Source: Hydra vulgaris (lineage: Eukaryota > Cnidaria > Hydrozoa > Anthoathecata > Hydridae). From it: a stretch of 64,000 bases of DNA. The stretch's first letter is position 1. Every line of letters begins with the position of its first letter. Under the pieces are notes generated by a model. It made no database searches. It had not been told where the DNA came from and was given only the letters and a program-made list of their open reading frames with translations. The DNA is taken from assembly GCF_038396675.1 (NCBI RefSeq), contig NC_088921.1, positions 35,716,501 through 35,780,500 of the forward strand, given 5' to 3'. Positions 40,929 to 54,200 of the stretch are shown here, in pieces. The position numbers were made by a program, and so were the translations under genes.

Positions 40929-41149
40929 CATTTAATCAAAGTTCAAGCCTGCAATAGCATTTAATCAGAATTTAATCACAAAGCAAAATAAGGAATTCAA
41001 AAAATCAGGAAGTTCACGCCTTTTTTCTTATTAATGATACTTATATGACCAGAGCCGGCCTCAAAACACGGGCCTTCAGTTCTTAAGCTAGAACACAACA
41101 CCACAGCTGCTATAAATTATATTTTGTCTTACAAAAGCTTAGTGCCAAG

Positions 41150-42680
41150 ATTCAACTTAATAATTATTAAGTTATTAATCAAATTAGAGGAAATGTAAAA
41201 TCCGGTGGAGAAGTGTGTGTTTTAATCCATATTCCTAAAATTTCAAACTACGCATAGAATTATGCTTAATGATAAACAAATAGCCATTAAAATGATAGAC
41301 GGCACCAGCAAAAACGTCATATATTTATCACCTTCGAGTAATACAAAATCATTTAATAAATGATCTGATTGCTTAACTTCAAACAATTATATGTAGCAAA
41401 TGGAATTATTTATTACATGAGTGATTTTAATTTAAGCTTGCTCAATTATGAAAAAATTAAAAAAGTTAGAAACTTTAACTTTAATGTTCAACACAGTGTT
41501 CAACCGACTTTGAAATCAAATTTTTTCTTATTAATAATCATTTAAAATTCTTTTTAACTTAATGATTCATCTGAGGCCGGCTAACGGCTCCATATATGAG
41601 GGCTAACGGCTCCCTGATGGTTAACGGCTCCATTATGCTTTAATCCAGTTCTGTACGTACTAATTATTTTAACTATAAAAATGATGTACAAAAATCATGG
41701 CGCATAATGAAGGTGTTAAGCATAATTTAGGTTTACTTAATAAACTTTATTAAAACATAATAATCTTCCGAAAAAACTTATTGTAAATAATTGTGAAATT
41801 ACTAATGATTCTTTAAACGCTAAGTCTTTTAAACATACGTTTGTTAATACAGGTCAAATATTTGTCTTTAAAAGTTAGGCTAAACCTTTTCTAAATAAAA
41901 AATATCTAAAAAAATTACATTTCTCCTTCATTCACAGTTACATGTCTCCTCCTTAATTCACAGTTATATGTCTTACTGTAATATTGCTGGGCTAGTTCAA
42001 GCCATACAAAACTAACGAAAATGTTCAATAAACAAAAATATGCGTGCTAAATAGTATTTAAAGTCGACAGAAAATTTCCTTGCGAACCACTTATACGTGT
42101 GCTTGGTCTTTTAACGTGTATGAACTCAACATACACCAAGTTTTGTTATTCGTGATTAAAACAGAAATGAGATAAAATATTTCAATCTTGTTTTCGCAAA
42201 ATAAAGCATAACCACTCAACAAATTTTTCAGAAAACAACTTTGTTGAGCTAAAATACAAGTTAAAGTTAACTTTCTACTCGATAGAATACCGTGGACTTT
42301 ATCTGTGGAAAGAATTTCCAGATATTGTTAACAAAAAGAAGATTACATTAGAGCAATTTAAAAATGAATGCGATTATAAATGCGATTATTATTGTTCATT
42401 GATCTCATAATATCCGACTATTTTTTTTAAAGTAAACTTAATCAAATAAATGTTATATATTTCGTAAACATTTTATTAATTGTAAGCATTTTAACGCTTC
42501 TTAATTATTTATTTTTTTAATTTTCTTTATTCTAATGGTTTATCCGTAAACAATAATCGTATTGAATCATTTCTAACTGTTATTTTTATAATTGTGTGTT
42601 ACAGTTACGTAGAATTTTTTGAATGAGGCTCGGCAATAAGGTAAAATGTACCTTCTTCTTGCTCCATTTTTTATTTAAAA
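41150..42680 (+). pseudogene. Heavily decayed LINE of the same type as the 9.5-kb copy
   Basis: Pieces in several frames match the LINE layout: NQIRGNVKSGGEVCVLIHIP (endonuclease, ~41175), DFNLSLLNYEKIKKVRNF (~41420), YKNDVQKSWRIMK (~41680), and near the C-terminus LTFYSIEYRGLYLWKEFPDI (~42260-42330), the counterpart of the ISYRGPYLYNKLI segment of the intact copy. A 3' hairpin-prone AAGGTAAAATGTACCTT lies near 42640. The reverse transcriptase core is missing. Confidence 0.6.
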
Positions 42681-42963
42681 TACACGTATATGCAACGTAA
42701 ACATTACAAAAAATAAAAAAAAACTCTGTAATGGATAATAATAAGCTAAAAATAATAATAATAAGCTAATAATAAGAAAGAGGATGATCCTAAAATCTAG
42801 ACGAGTAACTTGGGTCTTAAAGGTTATAGTTTTTTTTTTATACTACTTTAATAAGAACATATTACTAAGTTCTTGTAACTGATGCTCATCTTTATTTTAT
42901 CATTAAAGTGGAAGTTTTATACAAACAAACGTGTTTATGAAGTCGTTTGTAAAAATTATCTTA

Positions 42964-42967
<4 letters not shown>

Positions 42968-43019
<52 letters not shown>

Positions 43020-43056
43020 ATATATATATATATATATATAGATATATATATATACA
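42968..43056. repeat. (TA)n microsatellite
   Basis: About 90 bases of TA with two TCTA/GATA interruptions. Confidence 0.95.
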
Positions 43057-43156
43057 CATTTATTATAAAGTTGTTTGTAAAAATTATTATATATTATATA
43101 TACACATATATATTAATTTGGTTTTTATAAAATAAATGTATGCTGGTATTTAATCT

Positions 43157-43759
43157 TCTATATATATAAAGGGCAATGTGTGTGTGTGTGTTTGTTCTCT
43201 ATAGAAATCCAAACCGCCGGACCGATCTCGATGAAATTTGACATGGGGGTAGTCCTCGAGGGGGAGAAGGTTCTTAGCTGGGTTTTGACCCTGTACCCCG
43301 ACCCCCGGGGTCAAGGGGGCTAAAAATTGAGCCCCCCTGACCCCGGGGTCAGGGGGGCCGATTTTTTGGGCCCATTTTTGGGCCCATTTTTGTGTACAGA
43401 TATCAGGTAAGCCAGTTTAAAAATTGGCCCGGGCAACGCCGGGTAACTCCAGCTATATATATAAAGGGCAATGTGTGTTTGTGTGTGTGTTTGTTTGTTC
43501 TCTATAGAAATCCTAACCGCCGGACCGATCTCGATGAAATTTGGCATGGGGGTAGTCCTCGAGGAGGAGAAGGTTCTTAGCTGGGTTTTGACCCCGTACC
43601 CCGACCCCCGGGGTCAGGGGGCCTAAAAATAGGCCCCCTTGACCCCGGGGTCAGGGGGGCCCATTTTTTGGGCCCATTTTTTGGGCCCATTTTTGTGTAC
43701 AGATATCAGGTAAGCCAGTTTAAATATTGGCCCGGGCAACGCCGGGTAACTCATGCTAG
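43157..43759 (+). mobile_element. Non-autonomous Helitron, head-to-tail dimer
   Basis: The 5' end TCTATATATATAAAGGGCAA and the 3' end, a hairpin CCCGG-GCAACG-CCGGG followed by TAACTCATG and CTAG (to 43759), are the classic Helitron termini. Two nearly identical ~300-bp units lie in tandem (43157-43454 and 43454-43759), each with the phrase GGACCGATCTCGATGAAATT and a GC-rich inverted CCCCCGGGGTCA block. It has no coding capacity. Its GC content stands out against the AT-rich surroundings. Confidence 0.8.
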
Positions 43760-44708
43760 CTTGTTTATAAAATGGAAAAAATTTATATATTTATAAAAGA
43801 CTATCATTTTTTAGTTACAAAATTCAAAAAGAGTCACTGTGCTGATCAAGTTCATTTTGCTCATAATATTCCTGAAATATTTGATGAACATAAATATATT
43901 TTAGGTTGCTAATATTGGCCTCAGCTTTGTTGAGATCAACACTGTCAGTTGTTATAAATTATTAACTTAACTACAATTTATTATCATCAATTAATAATTA
44001 AAATTATTTTGATAAAACTATTTTATTAAAATTGTTTTATTTAAGCATTAATTTTAATTGCTTTATAAAAAAGAATGTAGGAAAGAAAATTAATTAACAA
44101 CTATTTCGATTTAAACTTTTTCTACAAGGTTGTACATAAAATCATTTTCATAAATTTTCTTACTCTACCTGCATCTTGTTCTTTAACTAAATCTTTTGGA
44201 CATAACTTATCAATTATGACTTTATTATAAGAATTTCAAGAAATGTTTTAAGTTATTCCCAATTTGATGTAAGTTGTTGCTACTGAGTTAAATTCTGATA
44301 TCATAAAAATAAATCTATCAACCTTTAATGCTAAACGCAAACTTCAAAATTTATCAGCCCTTTCAGACCCAACAATTTTATTTGGAACCGTTAATATTTT
44401 TGGCTTTATTGGTAGGTATTGTTAGTTTTTATTTACTTATGAAGGTTTTTTGCTAAATATTATAATTCATGCATGTTCTACATATTATTTAGGAGACTTT
44501 TGTGAAACAAAATCAATATGTCTGCTATACTTTAAACATCGTTCAAGTTATAGGAGACATTGATTTATAATATAATTTCAACATTACTTTTAGAAGTTAT
44601 TTTGAACTTTTATGTTAACTAAAAAATCTTCAGTAGGTATGTTTCATCTTCAGTAGGTATGTTTCTTCATTATTAAAAATAAAAAAATTAACAGCAAAAA
44701 AAGAAAAC
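43760..44708. other. AT-rich region with one exon-like stretch
   Basis: No confirmed gene. Positions ~44265-44413 are open for ~49 codons (SDIIKINLSTFNAKRKLQNL then SALSDPTILFGTVNIFGFIG) and end at a GTAGGT donor. This could be a lone exon, but no partner exons or family are seen. Confidence 0.35.
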
Positions 44709-45240
44709 AGTCTTTTTAAATTTTAAATACTCTTAAATTCTTAAAAAATTTTTTATTACATTATTGAATTGTAAAAGCTTTATGAATTTATTTCACACAT
44801 TTATTTTTAACTTTTAAAGTATTTAAAAAAATTTTTAATTTAGTAAAAAGAAAAATGTAAAGTTTTAATCTTTTTCTATTTCACAAAGGGACTTTACTCA
44901 ATAAGATAATGGTAAAGTAAATGTAAAGTGTATAGTGTAAATGTAGTATACGAAAATATATTAACAAATATTAAAAAATAATAATTAAAAAAAAAAATGT
45001 TTTAAAATTTTAAATATTCTTAAATTATTAATAAGTTTTGTATAACGTGATTGAATTGCAAATGCTTTATGAATTTGTTTTATACATTTATTTTTATCTT
45101 TTAAATTATTTAAAAATTTTTTAACTTAATAAAAATAAAAATGTTAAATTTTAAATCTTCATCTATTTCACAAAAGTACTTAGTTCAATAAGATAATGTA
45201 AAATTAATGTGAAGTGTATAGTGTAAATGTAATGTACGAA
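44709..45240. repeat. Tandem duplication, ~290-bp unit, two copies
   Basis: Positions 44709-44952 and 44998-45238 align along their length, including TTTATGAATTT, TTTCACAAA and GTGTATAGTGTAAATGTA. They have diverged by scattered substitutions and short indels. The unit is non-coding. Confidence 0.8.
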
Positions 45241-45334
45241 ATAAAAAAAAACTATTTTATTGTAATGTCATTGAAAAATTTTTTTATTGTAAACAAAAAA
45301 AAAAATTTGTTTTAAACTTTGAACTAATGGTTCA

Positions 45335-45475
45335 AAGATCTAACGGTCTTGTCACAGAGCACAGCGGAAGAGCATTTAACAAGGAAGTTCACAGCGAAAT
45401 ATGCTCAGAGCTTGCAACCCAAGATCTCTTGCTTTTAAAGCAAGCGCTCTAACCACTGCGCCACGGCCGCCTAAC
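45335..45475 (-). mobile_element. tRNA-derived SINE
   Basis: Read on the minus strand the head is GGCGGCCGTGGCGCAGTGGT then TAGAGCGCTTGC, with an anticodon-like stem CTTGC/GCAAG around TTTAAAA and a B-box-like GGGTTGCAAGCTC. The acceptor ends do not pair. A tRNA-unrelated tail follows to ~45335 and contains inverted AGCACAGCGGAAG-like copies. The head-plus-tail layout is that of a SINE, not of a functional tRNA. Confidence 0.7.
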
Positions 45476-45479
45476 TTAA

Positions 45480-47150
45480 ATACAAAAGTGTTTGAGTTTT
45501 GAGAGCTAATCTAAATATTTTTATGTTAGATTGTAAGTTAAGTTTTGTAATTTAGTTTAAGATTCCAATTGCCGCTGTCCGTTTTATAAAGTAAAGATGG
45601 AGATTCCAGTGTATTGTGAAACATACAGTAACTAACAAATCATGAAAATAAAATATTGTGTAACGTTCTAAAATCATAAGAATATATATATTGCATTGTT
45701 ATTTGTTTTATGTTTAACGCAGCTTTTTTTGAAGTGTCAAAGTGTCAAAATATTTCTTTATGGGTTATCTTGAGAATGCGTATTATTACTGCGAAGTGTG
45801 TATTAATACTACGAAGATGCAGGTAACACAAACTGTTTCGTTTTGTAACATGTAAAGTACCTAATTATTTAATTGTTGCACTGACACATAATGACCTTAA
45901 TAATCCAATTGTCGGGCAATGACATTCTAACTCTTGTTCATATTTATTTTATTAATTACGCTATGGTTTGATTTATATTTTTAAAATATAAATTATAGAA
46001 AGGGTGCGTGCATATGTACTGCATACATACAACAAAGAAATGGAAATTATGCACGTATGTATACTGAAAAGAGTATGCATGTAATGTATACATTAGAAAA
46101 TACACATTAAATGTACAGTAGCGTTAGTGAGGTCCAAGTATACATGTTTACTTTTGTAAATTAATGTATATTTTTGTTTATATAATTAAAGACCTTTGCT
46201 TTCGAAGAACAATTTTGCATTAACATTTCTAAACTTTAAATTTATTCAAATATTCTACTTTACCGCTAGAATGTTCTGCTTTTCTATAGCAGAGAGAGGT
46301 ATAAATAGACAAAAATGCTAACTAATTTTTTTTATAAAATTGCAATTATTCTAGTAGCGTTGACTACAAAAGAACCAAGTACAAAGAATATTTAAAATAA
46401 TGATAAGTTGTCAATTAAAACTTCTTCTTTAAGACGTCAAAAAACGTTTTTTCACATCTGGTTTAAAAAGTACTCAAGTAAACGTTAATTTTCCGTTGTT
46501 TTACGGACGCTTATTTTTTAATCAGAGGCAATTCTAGAATTAAAATGAGGGGAAAATCATAAAAAGTACCCACTAGTCTTTAAAAAAATGTGTCAAATGT
46601 CCAACTTAAAGGTGTCAAATGCCAGACTGAAATGTGTCAACGGCCAAACTAATCGACTATGTTCCTCAAAAAACCGACTACAATTTGAAAATTAACTTTC
46701 TTTTCACGCCCCACAACCCCCTTACAGTAGAACTGCCTCTGTTTTCAACAACCCTTTTTAAATCAGTTATTAAATTTCAATTTTAACTCAACATATCTTT
46801 TCAATTTAAAAATCAGTTTTAAATAAACATATCATTGTTAGTATTAAGAAGCTTTAAGTTTTGTAATCAGGATGCATTATGGATCTGAAATCATTTTTGA
46901 CCAGTTTTTTTTTGCTAAATATTTGTTCATTTGATGAGATTGCATTTTAATATTACCTATTAAATGCGTACATAATTATTTTCAGAGGTTGTTTCTATAA
47001 AACTGTGGGACCCATGGTTTCCGGGTGCAGCGGAGGCTTTGACTTCCGTTATATTTTTCCCGTTAGATATATATATATATATTTTTTGCGACAATTTTGA
47101 TTTTGTTTTGAAAATTTAATTTTTATTATATACGATAACGATTTTTTTTA
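45480..47150. other. AT-rich intergenic region
   Basis: No gene is supported. Positions ~46590-46650 hold three loose copies of AAATGTGTCAAATGTCCAACT. A short (TA)n occurs near 47068. Confidence 0.45.
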
Positions 47151-47154
47151 TATA

Positions 47155-47745
47155 CAATTGCATATTTTAGTATCTCATCCAAGATGCAAGATTTTTTTAA
47201 TATACAATTGCATGTTTTAGTATCTCACCCAAGATGCAAGATTTTTTTTATATACAATTGCATGTTTTAGTATCTCATCCAAGATGCAAGATTTTTTTAT
47301 ATACAATTGCATATTTTAGTATCTCATCCAAGATGCAAGATTTTTTTAATATACAATTGCATGTTTTAGTATCTCACCCAAGATGCAAGATTTTTTTTAT
47401 ATACAATTGCATGTTTTAGTATCTCATCCAAGATGCAAGATTTTTTTATATACAATTACATGTTTTAGTATCTCATCCAAGATGCAAGATTTTTTTAAAA
47501 TACAATTGCATGTTTTAGTATCTCATCCAAGATGCTAGATTTTTTTATATACAATTACATGTTTTAGTATCTCATCCAAGATGCAAGATTTTTTTTATAT
47601 ACAATTGCATGTTTTAGTATCTCATCCAAGATGCAAGATTTTTTTGTATACAATTACATGTTTTAGTATCTCATCCAAGATGCAAGATTTTTTTTATATA
47701 CAATTGCATGTTTTAGTATCTCATCCAAGATGCTAGATTTTTTTA
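47155..47745. repeat. Minisatellite, ~50-bp unit, about 12 copies
   Basis: The unit is ATACAATTGCATGTTTTAGT followed by ATCTCATCCAAGATGCAAGA and a run of T. Copies are very similar, differing mainly in the T-run length, CAATTGCAT/CAATTACAT and TCATCC/TCACCC. It contains the palindrome CAATTG. Some frames through it are open by chance. Confidence 0.95.
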
Positions 47746-47884
47746 AGAAACTTTTTCTCTCAAATAAATAAAAAATTAGTTCAATATCTTCTTTAGTTTT
47801 TATTTTATAATTTTGTTACTTTAAAGAAGCTTTAAACAAAAAAATCTAAATGCGCTTATTTAAAAAAAAAAAAAAAAAAACTCT

Positions 47885-48070
47885 AAACGCTATAATTAAA
47901 TGTTAACAACAACATCAACAACATGCGTAATAAAAGGTAACAAAAACAACATACGTAATAAAAGGTAGCAGCAATAATATACGTATTAAAAGGTAGCTGC
48001 AACAACAACAACTTACGTTTAAACAGTAATAACAACAACAACATACGTGATAAAAGATAACAACATGGTA
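47885..48070. repeat. ACA-rich tandem repeat, ~37-bp unit
   Basis: Units like CAACAACATACGTAATAAAA then GGTA recur about five times. The minus-strand frames rich in Cys, Leu and Tyr are shadows of this array. Confidence 0.75.
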
Positions 48071-48540
48071 ATTTTGGAAAAAAAGAAAAAAAAATTGCAA
48101 CGTATTTTACGTTGTAAAACAAATAACTATAATGATAATCTTATTAAAAGTATAGTTAATAGCTATATTTTTAATCAGAAGGGGCATAAAAAACTGTTTT
48201 AAAAAGTACATCAAATGCCAATAACCGGAGCTTACTATTCAGAAATAGCACAGCTATCTACATGACATAACTTTTATCTTATATAAAAGGTTTTTCAACA
48301 TGTTTTAGTTTTTTGGGACAAACTTTGATTTAAAAATATTAAGTTAGACAATGGAAAAACTTAAAAGAAAAACCAAGTGGTTTCCATACACAGACAGGAA
48401 ATCTGCAATAAACCTAAAAATAAATCTAAATGCAGTCAAAGAGTAAAAGTAAATATTTATTTCCAAATTTATCAATACAAATACTTTTACATTGGTCTAG
48501 CTTTAATACCTAATTAGTACCTCCCATGATCCGTTCCAGT

Positions 48541-48557
48541 TATAAAAATAAACACAA
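48541..48557 (+). promoter_or_regulatory. TATA-like element of T-box gene 1, conserved in gene 2
   Basis: TATAAAAATAAACACA lies 152 bases before the start codon. The same string occurs 152 bases before the start of the second T-box gene, and both have GTTCCGTT or GTTCCAGTT just upstream. Conservation in sequence and distance supports a core promoter. Confidence 0.65.
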
Positions 48558-48692
48558 TAAAAGTAATAAGATCCTCTTGCGAGCATTGAAAAGTACTTTT
48601 TAGTCATTAACTTAATAGTTAATCTATGTTAAACTGAACAAGGTGTCAAATGTGTGTGTTACGTGGTGCAATTAGTTTTTAAATATGCAAAA

Positions 48693-50277
48693 ATGAATTT
48701 TATAACTTTTAATAACAACTTTAACTTTTTGAGTGATGCAAAAAAAAACGAGCTCCTAAATGACAATTTATACTACGAGTTTATTAGTTCTAACATAACG
48801 TCTGATCAGAGAATAGAAGTAAATAATGGTAAAATACTTTTAGCTTCATTTTTGTTTTGTAATACTAATGGAAACTATATGTGTTTTTTTAATTTAAGAA
48901 CCAGGTATTGATTTTGTTTTTAATCATTCAATAACCGATGAACTATGTGTAAATCAGAATGTGCATCAAAATATCAACGCTGTATTAAAAAATTCTCGCA
49001 TCTTTGAGCAGTTCCATAGAAACACAACGGAGATGGTTGTGACAAAACAAGGAAGGTTTTTGTATTTTGAGTTTAATTTCTTTAAATGTGAATGAGTTTG
49101 TATTAGCGAAACGGTTTCTCTAGCTTAACTCTTAATTTATAATTTTTTTAGACGAATGTTTCCAGCACCTGAGATTATTTTATCGGGACTAGATCCAAAT
49201 AAGTCATATATTATTTTTATGGATATTGTTCCAGTTGACAATGCAAAGTACAAATGGACAAAAAAAAGTTGGATAATGCATGATAAAAACGACAGTTGTT
49301 GGTCTTCAGAAATATTTGTTCACCCAGACAGTCCTCTTTTAGGTTTGCAATGGATTAAAAAATCAATAAGTTTCAAGACTCTGAAGCTCACCAACAACTC
49401 ATCTAACTCAAAAGGAAATGTAATATTTTTTAAAATTATACATTTAAACTTATTTTATCAAGTTAAAGTTTAAAAGAAAAATAAACGGTATCGATAAGTA
49501 TACTTTATTTGCTTAAACGTTTCAGATTCATTTGAGCTCGATGCACAAGTATCAACCTCGTATTCATGTTACACAAACTTGCGATATGCATTTAATCAAT
49601 GTTCAGCCTTTTTGTACTTTTGTTTTTAAAGAATGCCAGTTCATAGCAGTTACAGCATATCAAAACCCTAAGGTGGATTAGTCATCGTATTAAGATTATT
49701 TGAAAATCATCTAAAAAACTTTATTTTTCGATCATTAAAAAATCATATATAATATAAGTTAAAAATTTATAATAAATAAAAATATGCTTAACTTTACTAT
49801 CTTTGTTTTTTTTAAACTTAGATTACAGATTTAAAAATTAAATACAACCCGTTTGCAAAAGGATTTCGAGATGAGTTCAATAAAAAGGTTCCTTTCAAAC
49901 TAGTGCGTTCCAAAAAGCCGTCTACGAAAAAACGAAAAATCGATGGTAAATATTTTCTATTTGTATTCAAATAACTTAAAACTATTATTACTATATTTCT
50001 TTTTTTTTAGAAAACTTCATTCTTAATTTTAAATATTTTTTTTTCTACAGACAAGTTGAACATAAAACAAACCTTAGTAAAAAGAGAACTGGTACCAAAT
50101 ATTGAACAATTAACAACTTTGTCGTCATCAGAAGGGATTGAACTGTCAGCTGAAAAGTTAATCGATGAACTTACCCTTCCTGGATCAACTTCAAGAAAAA
50201 ACTTGGAGCTTCTTTGCCAGCCTTATTCTAACTCCAGCCCTTTCAATCTCACAATTGCAAAATCAAGTTTCACATAA
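48693..50277 (+). CDS. Divergent T-box transcription factor, paralogue 1 (six exons)
   Basis: Exons by GT-AG and phase: 48693-48828, 48899-49055, 49152-49419, 49526-49672, 49822-49945, 50051-50277, giving 352 aa. The T-box DNA-binding domain spans about residues 70-255: [20 protein letters not shown] (80-99) then [71 protein letters not shown] and [11 protein letters not shown] basic segment ([11 protein letters not shown]) after it may be a nuclear localisation signal. The canonical Leu-Trp of the T-box start is replaced by Ile-Phe, a sign of rapid divergence. An in-frame ATG upstream (48654) is not matched in the paralogue, so I start at 48693. The exon 2 donor (GTTTTT) is weak. The subfamily is undecided between Tbx1/20-like and Tbx2-5-like. 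Confidence 0.9.
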
Positions 50278-51127
50278 GAATCAATTTATAATAACAGTTT
50301 CATGTAAAATTTTATTTGAATATTTTTATGAAAAGTGATAAACGATAACAGTTTTAAATAATAGTTTAACAGTTAATAGTTATGTAAATAATGTGAATAT
50401 AAAAAAGTATTTAAAAAAAATTTAGATATTGTTCACCCGTTGTTCATACAACTTCATAGTTATTTTCTTGAGGTCTAATTTTAAACAAAAAACCAACCGA
50501 AGCTTTTGGAGTTGGTGCAAAGCTTCACAATCGACATCGAATTCATTTTTATTTTATCAAGTATTAATTTGCAAAAGAACATTATTATTTGATAAAATAT
50601 TTATAAGATAACTATCTGAAATATATTTTTTAAGCTACAGGAATAAAGTTGATTTAAGTTTTACCTTTTTTACAACAACAATAATAAAAAACCATTAAAA
50701 TTCTCTTTATCAAATATGTTTTATTGCTGAATCGCAGTTTTGCAATTCTTGTATAACATCATAACATCATTTTGGATTCTTGCAAAACAACATCCATGAA
50801 TATTATTATTCGCTGATAATGTTATGCATTTCATATAAATATTTACTTCTTTTTTGGCTACAGTTTTTTGTTTCTTTAAGATATTTTTTGCTGTTCATAC
50901 AATTAATAAAATGAAATACAAAAAAACGTCTTCAAATACAAATAAACATAATCATAAAATAAAATAAAAGTTTATATAAATAGATAGGGGTTCAAAGAAG
51001 ATACGGATGACCGGAGTCACCACAATCTTTTCATAGAACTTTTATTTGGGCTTTTAACATGTGTAAAGTAAAATAAAGTTGTTATAAAAAATTATAAAAC
51101 TCCATTAAAATATGAAATAACCATCTC

Positions 51128-51206
<79 letters not shown>

Positions 51207-54200
51207 AAAGGATGATAAATAAAATGTAATATAAGAAATTAGGTTTAAAAAAAAAGTGCATATATCAAATTTCAGAGGTTTCATTTGATTTCATTTAAAT
51301 TTTGCATTTTATGGGAAACAAATGAGTTTACTGATTTCACTATATTGTGAAATAGTTATTTTTAATACTGTTCCGTATCTTAGGCCCTCTATCTGTTATG
51401 CTGTACTCTTTAAGTGATATAAGTTCAATCAATCTTTAAGCAGTATAAGTTGCTAATCGTTCTCAGTTTTTCTTTTTTAGGAAAATTTGCAATGTCATTA
51501 ACAGTTAATTGATGCTCTTGTTTAGTCTAAGCAACCCATATCGAAATCTAGCAATAACGTATTAACGTTGAAAAGTTTGTCACTGATGTTTGACATCTGT
51601 TTCAATAACGGAAAAAAATTTTCAAAAATGAAATTCTTAAATTTTGTGTTTTAGTAACGTCTGGTAAAAATTGCCTTTTTAACGTAGTTAATGTAAGTTC
51701 TCATGTATGTTTGTACCGTTTAGCCTCAGTAATCCCGGGAAGAAAAATTTTAGTTTTTCTGATAATATTTGTTCAAAATTCGTTTCAAATTTCGAACAAA
51801 TATTATCAAACCCAAAACAATTGCATTTGACTTAAAATTTGAACTTCATATTAAAGTAAAGACCTAATAGCTTAGACTAAACTATAAGCTAAAGCTTATA
51901 TTTAAAAATTTTGTAATCATTTTGTAAATTTTGTAATAATTTTTACATTTCCATGTAGAGATATTACTTTGTATTAGTACAGTGTGAGAAACACCTATGT
52001 ATAAAATATGCTATTATTAAATTATGCTTTTAAATGTTTATTCTTACTGGTTTGTTTACAATTGGAATGAAATTTTATTATAAAGGAGTTTCAACAAAAT
52101 ATTTAACATTTTAAACTGAATTTTGCTTTAAAATATCTAATTTGACGTCTATATTTATATGTTTCAGTGTTTTCTTTACTTTGGTCAGAAAGTGCGTAAG
52201 GAGTCGTCCACAAATTACGTCACGCAATTTTCGACCGTTTAAGGCCTCTTCCCCCCCCCCTCACCACCAAAAAAAAGTCCTGGAAAATACTTTCCTTCAT
52301 TTTTCAGCATTCTTTTATTTAGTTTCTGTCCTATTTAATTAGTCAAGAAATCCACATTAATAGAAATTTCTTTTTTTGTCTTAAAAGTATAAAACTTCAA
52401 GAACAATTATTTTTGGTTGGGGTTTGAAGCCTGCAATTTCCATAAAAACTATGGGTATTGGGTAGGGAGAAGAGTGCATACGCCTAAAAAATTTTTGTTG
52501 TTGTTCACAGCAATAAAAAGCATAATAAAAGTATATTTTAAATTTCTTCTCCTTTGCATATGCATGGTATATACAACGGAGAAATATATACTTTTTATAT
52601 GCTTGGTATAGCGGATTTACAGTTACTAACTGCTATTTCACCTGCTACCGTAGCAGGTTGAAAGTAATTTTGAAAAACTTGGAGGTTTATTTTCTAAACA
52701 CCGAGTGTTAAGGTTAGATATTAGATAACATGGTAAAATCATGACATTTTAAATATCTTATAAAAAACTTATTTTCATAGTTCTATTAAAAAATGCGTAT
52801 AAACCATGTCAAATTGTAAAAACAAAAGTAGGTATATAATACATTATAACAAAATAAGTGAGGTTGTTGAGTAGCTGAATGATGGGGTTAACCAATGTCT
52901 ATGAATATGTCATCACCTGTAATTTTCGGATGATTAATATTGTTGATGTTTGTTCTCAGATAAAACGTTCCTCATTAAATACTGTACTATGGTTTTTCAT
53001 TACAATATTGTTGGAGTACTTTAAAAACCTCGCACGCTTTCAATTAATGCTCCAAATTGATGTGAAGAGTCTTTGCAAATTGTTTCATAATCTCAAATTA
53101 GATTTCTTTAAGTGGCATTAATGCCTTAACAATATTTACCATTAGCTCATTACATTTTTTTTTACTTCAGTTTAATATTAGTTCCTAAAGTTACAACAAC
53201 AAGGTATCGGAAAATCTTGTAAAACCCCCGGAAGACCCACAAAAATCCCAACAACAAACAAAATTTCTGAAGACTTTCCAATGAAGCTCATCATGTTTAA
53301 CTCTTGGAGCAAAATCTTTCTATTTGAATAATAAAGAGATTTTATTAAATGATGCCATTATAAAAATGGACAACCAGAAGCTCTTGTACTAACTGTTTGT
53401 TCATTCGGCATGTACAACAACCTCTAACTAATCTTTTGCAACATTGCAAAAACACAGTTAAAATGTTAAAAAGCTTCTTTTAAACTGACGCACATACTCT
53501 TTTGTCCATAAACTAACTTTAAAAAAAAAAAAAAAATAGGTGGATCACAAGTACGAAGGTATAGAAATATAATTGATACATATAAATACAGATATAAATA
53601 CATAGATACATAGATATTAATATACTGGTAAAAACAAATGTGATGCATAATAAATAATTAATTAATTTTTTTTTTTTTTTAATCTTTTGATAAAGTAATG
53701 AAATACAAAAAAAATTAATTTTGATTTAAAAATGAACTTTAAAACACAGAGAGAGTATAAAGGATATATATGTATTAAAACATTTTTGTTGTTTAAATGA
53801 ATTTTATAATTTTTATGGCATTATTCTATTTATAAAACTAGAGGATGAAAGAATGATAAACTATTAGTAAAAAGTTATATTTAGAGTTTATAGCAGCTCC
53901 AGTTGTATTAAAAGTATAAAATCAGTCTTATTTTTAAGGAGCTCTGACAACATTTTTTTTATTCCACAAAAAAATATTGTTGCAAACAATTTCACTCAAA
54001 TTATAAGTATGTTTATTTACAAAATTATTATGCTTTGATTCAAAATTTAATTAAAAAAAATGAGAAAAATCTAATTTCAATAAGTAGATAAAAAACCCTG
54101 CTATTTGCCTAAAAATATAAATTAAAATACTATAAATAAAGACTATATACTAAAAATAAATATTCGTTTCCGGATTAAAGATATAAACGGCATAAATAAA

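Noticed and set aside
45398-45475. A functional tRNA gene
   Set aside because: A- and B-box-like motifs and an anticodon-like stem are present, but the acceptor stem does not pair and a SINE-type tail follows. The same reasoning applies to 57950-58021, 32519-32588 and 27375-27425.
47155-47745. Regular ~50-bp repeats as a possible CRISPR array
   Set aside because: The repeats abut without unique spacers and the DNA is plainly eukaryotic; it is a minisatellite.
47883-48122. Cys/Leu/Tyr-rich minus-strand open frames
   Set aside because: They are shadows of an ACA-rich tandem repeat.
48654-48692. An upstream in-frame ATG for T-box gene 1
   Set aside because: The extra 13 residues have no counterpart in the paralogue, whereas starting at 48693 aligns exon 1 of both genes and preserves the promoter-to-start distance.
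52879-53121. 80-codon open frame between the T-box genes
   Set aside because: Composition is unremarkable, no family is recognised, and it lies next to transposon-like debris.
53190-53340. Tc1 transposase fragment
   Set aside because: KSCKTPGRPTKIPTTNK vaguely recalls a Tc1 linker, but the rest does not align and no termini are seen; evidence too thin to list as a feature.
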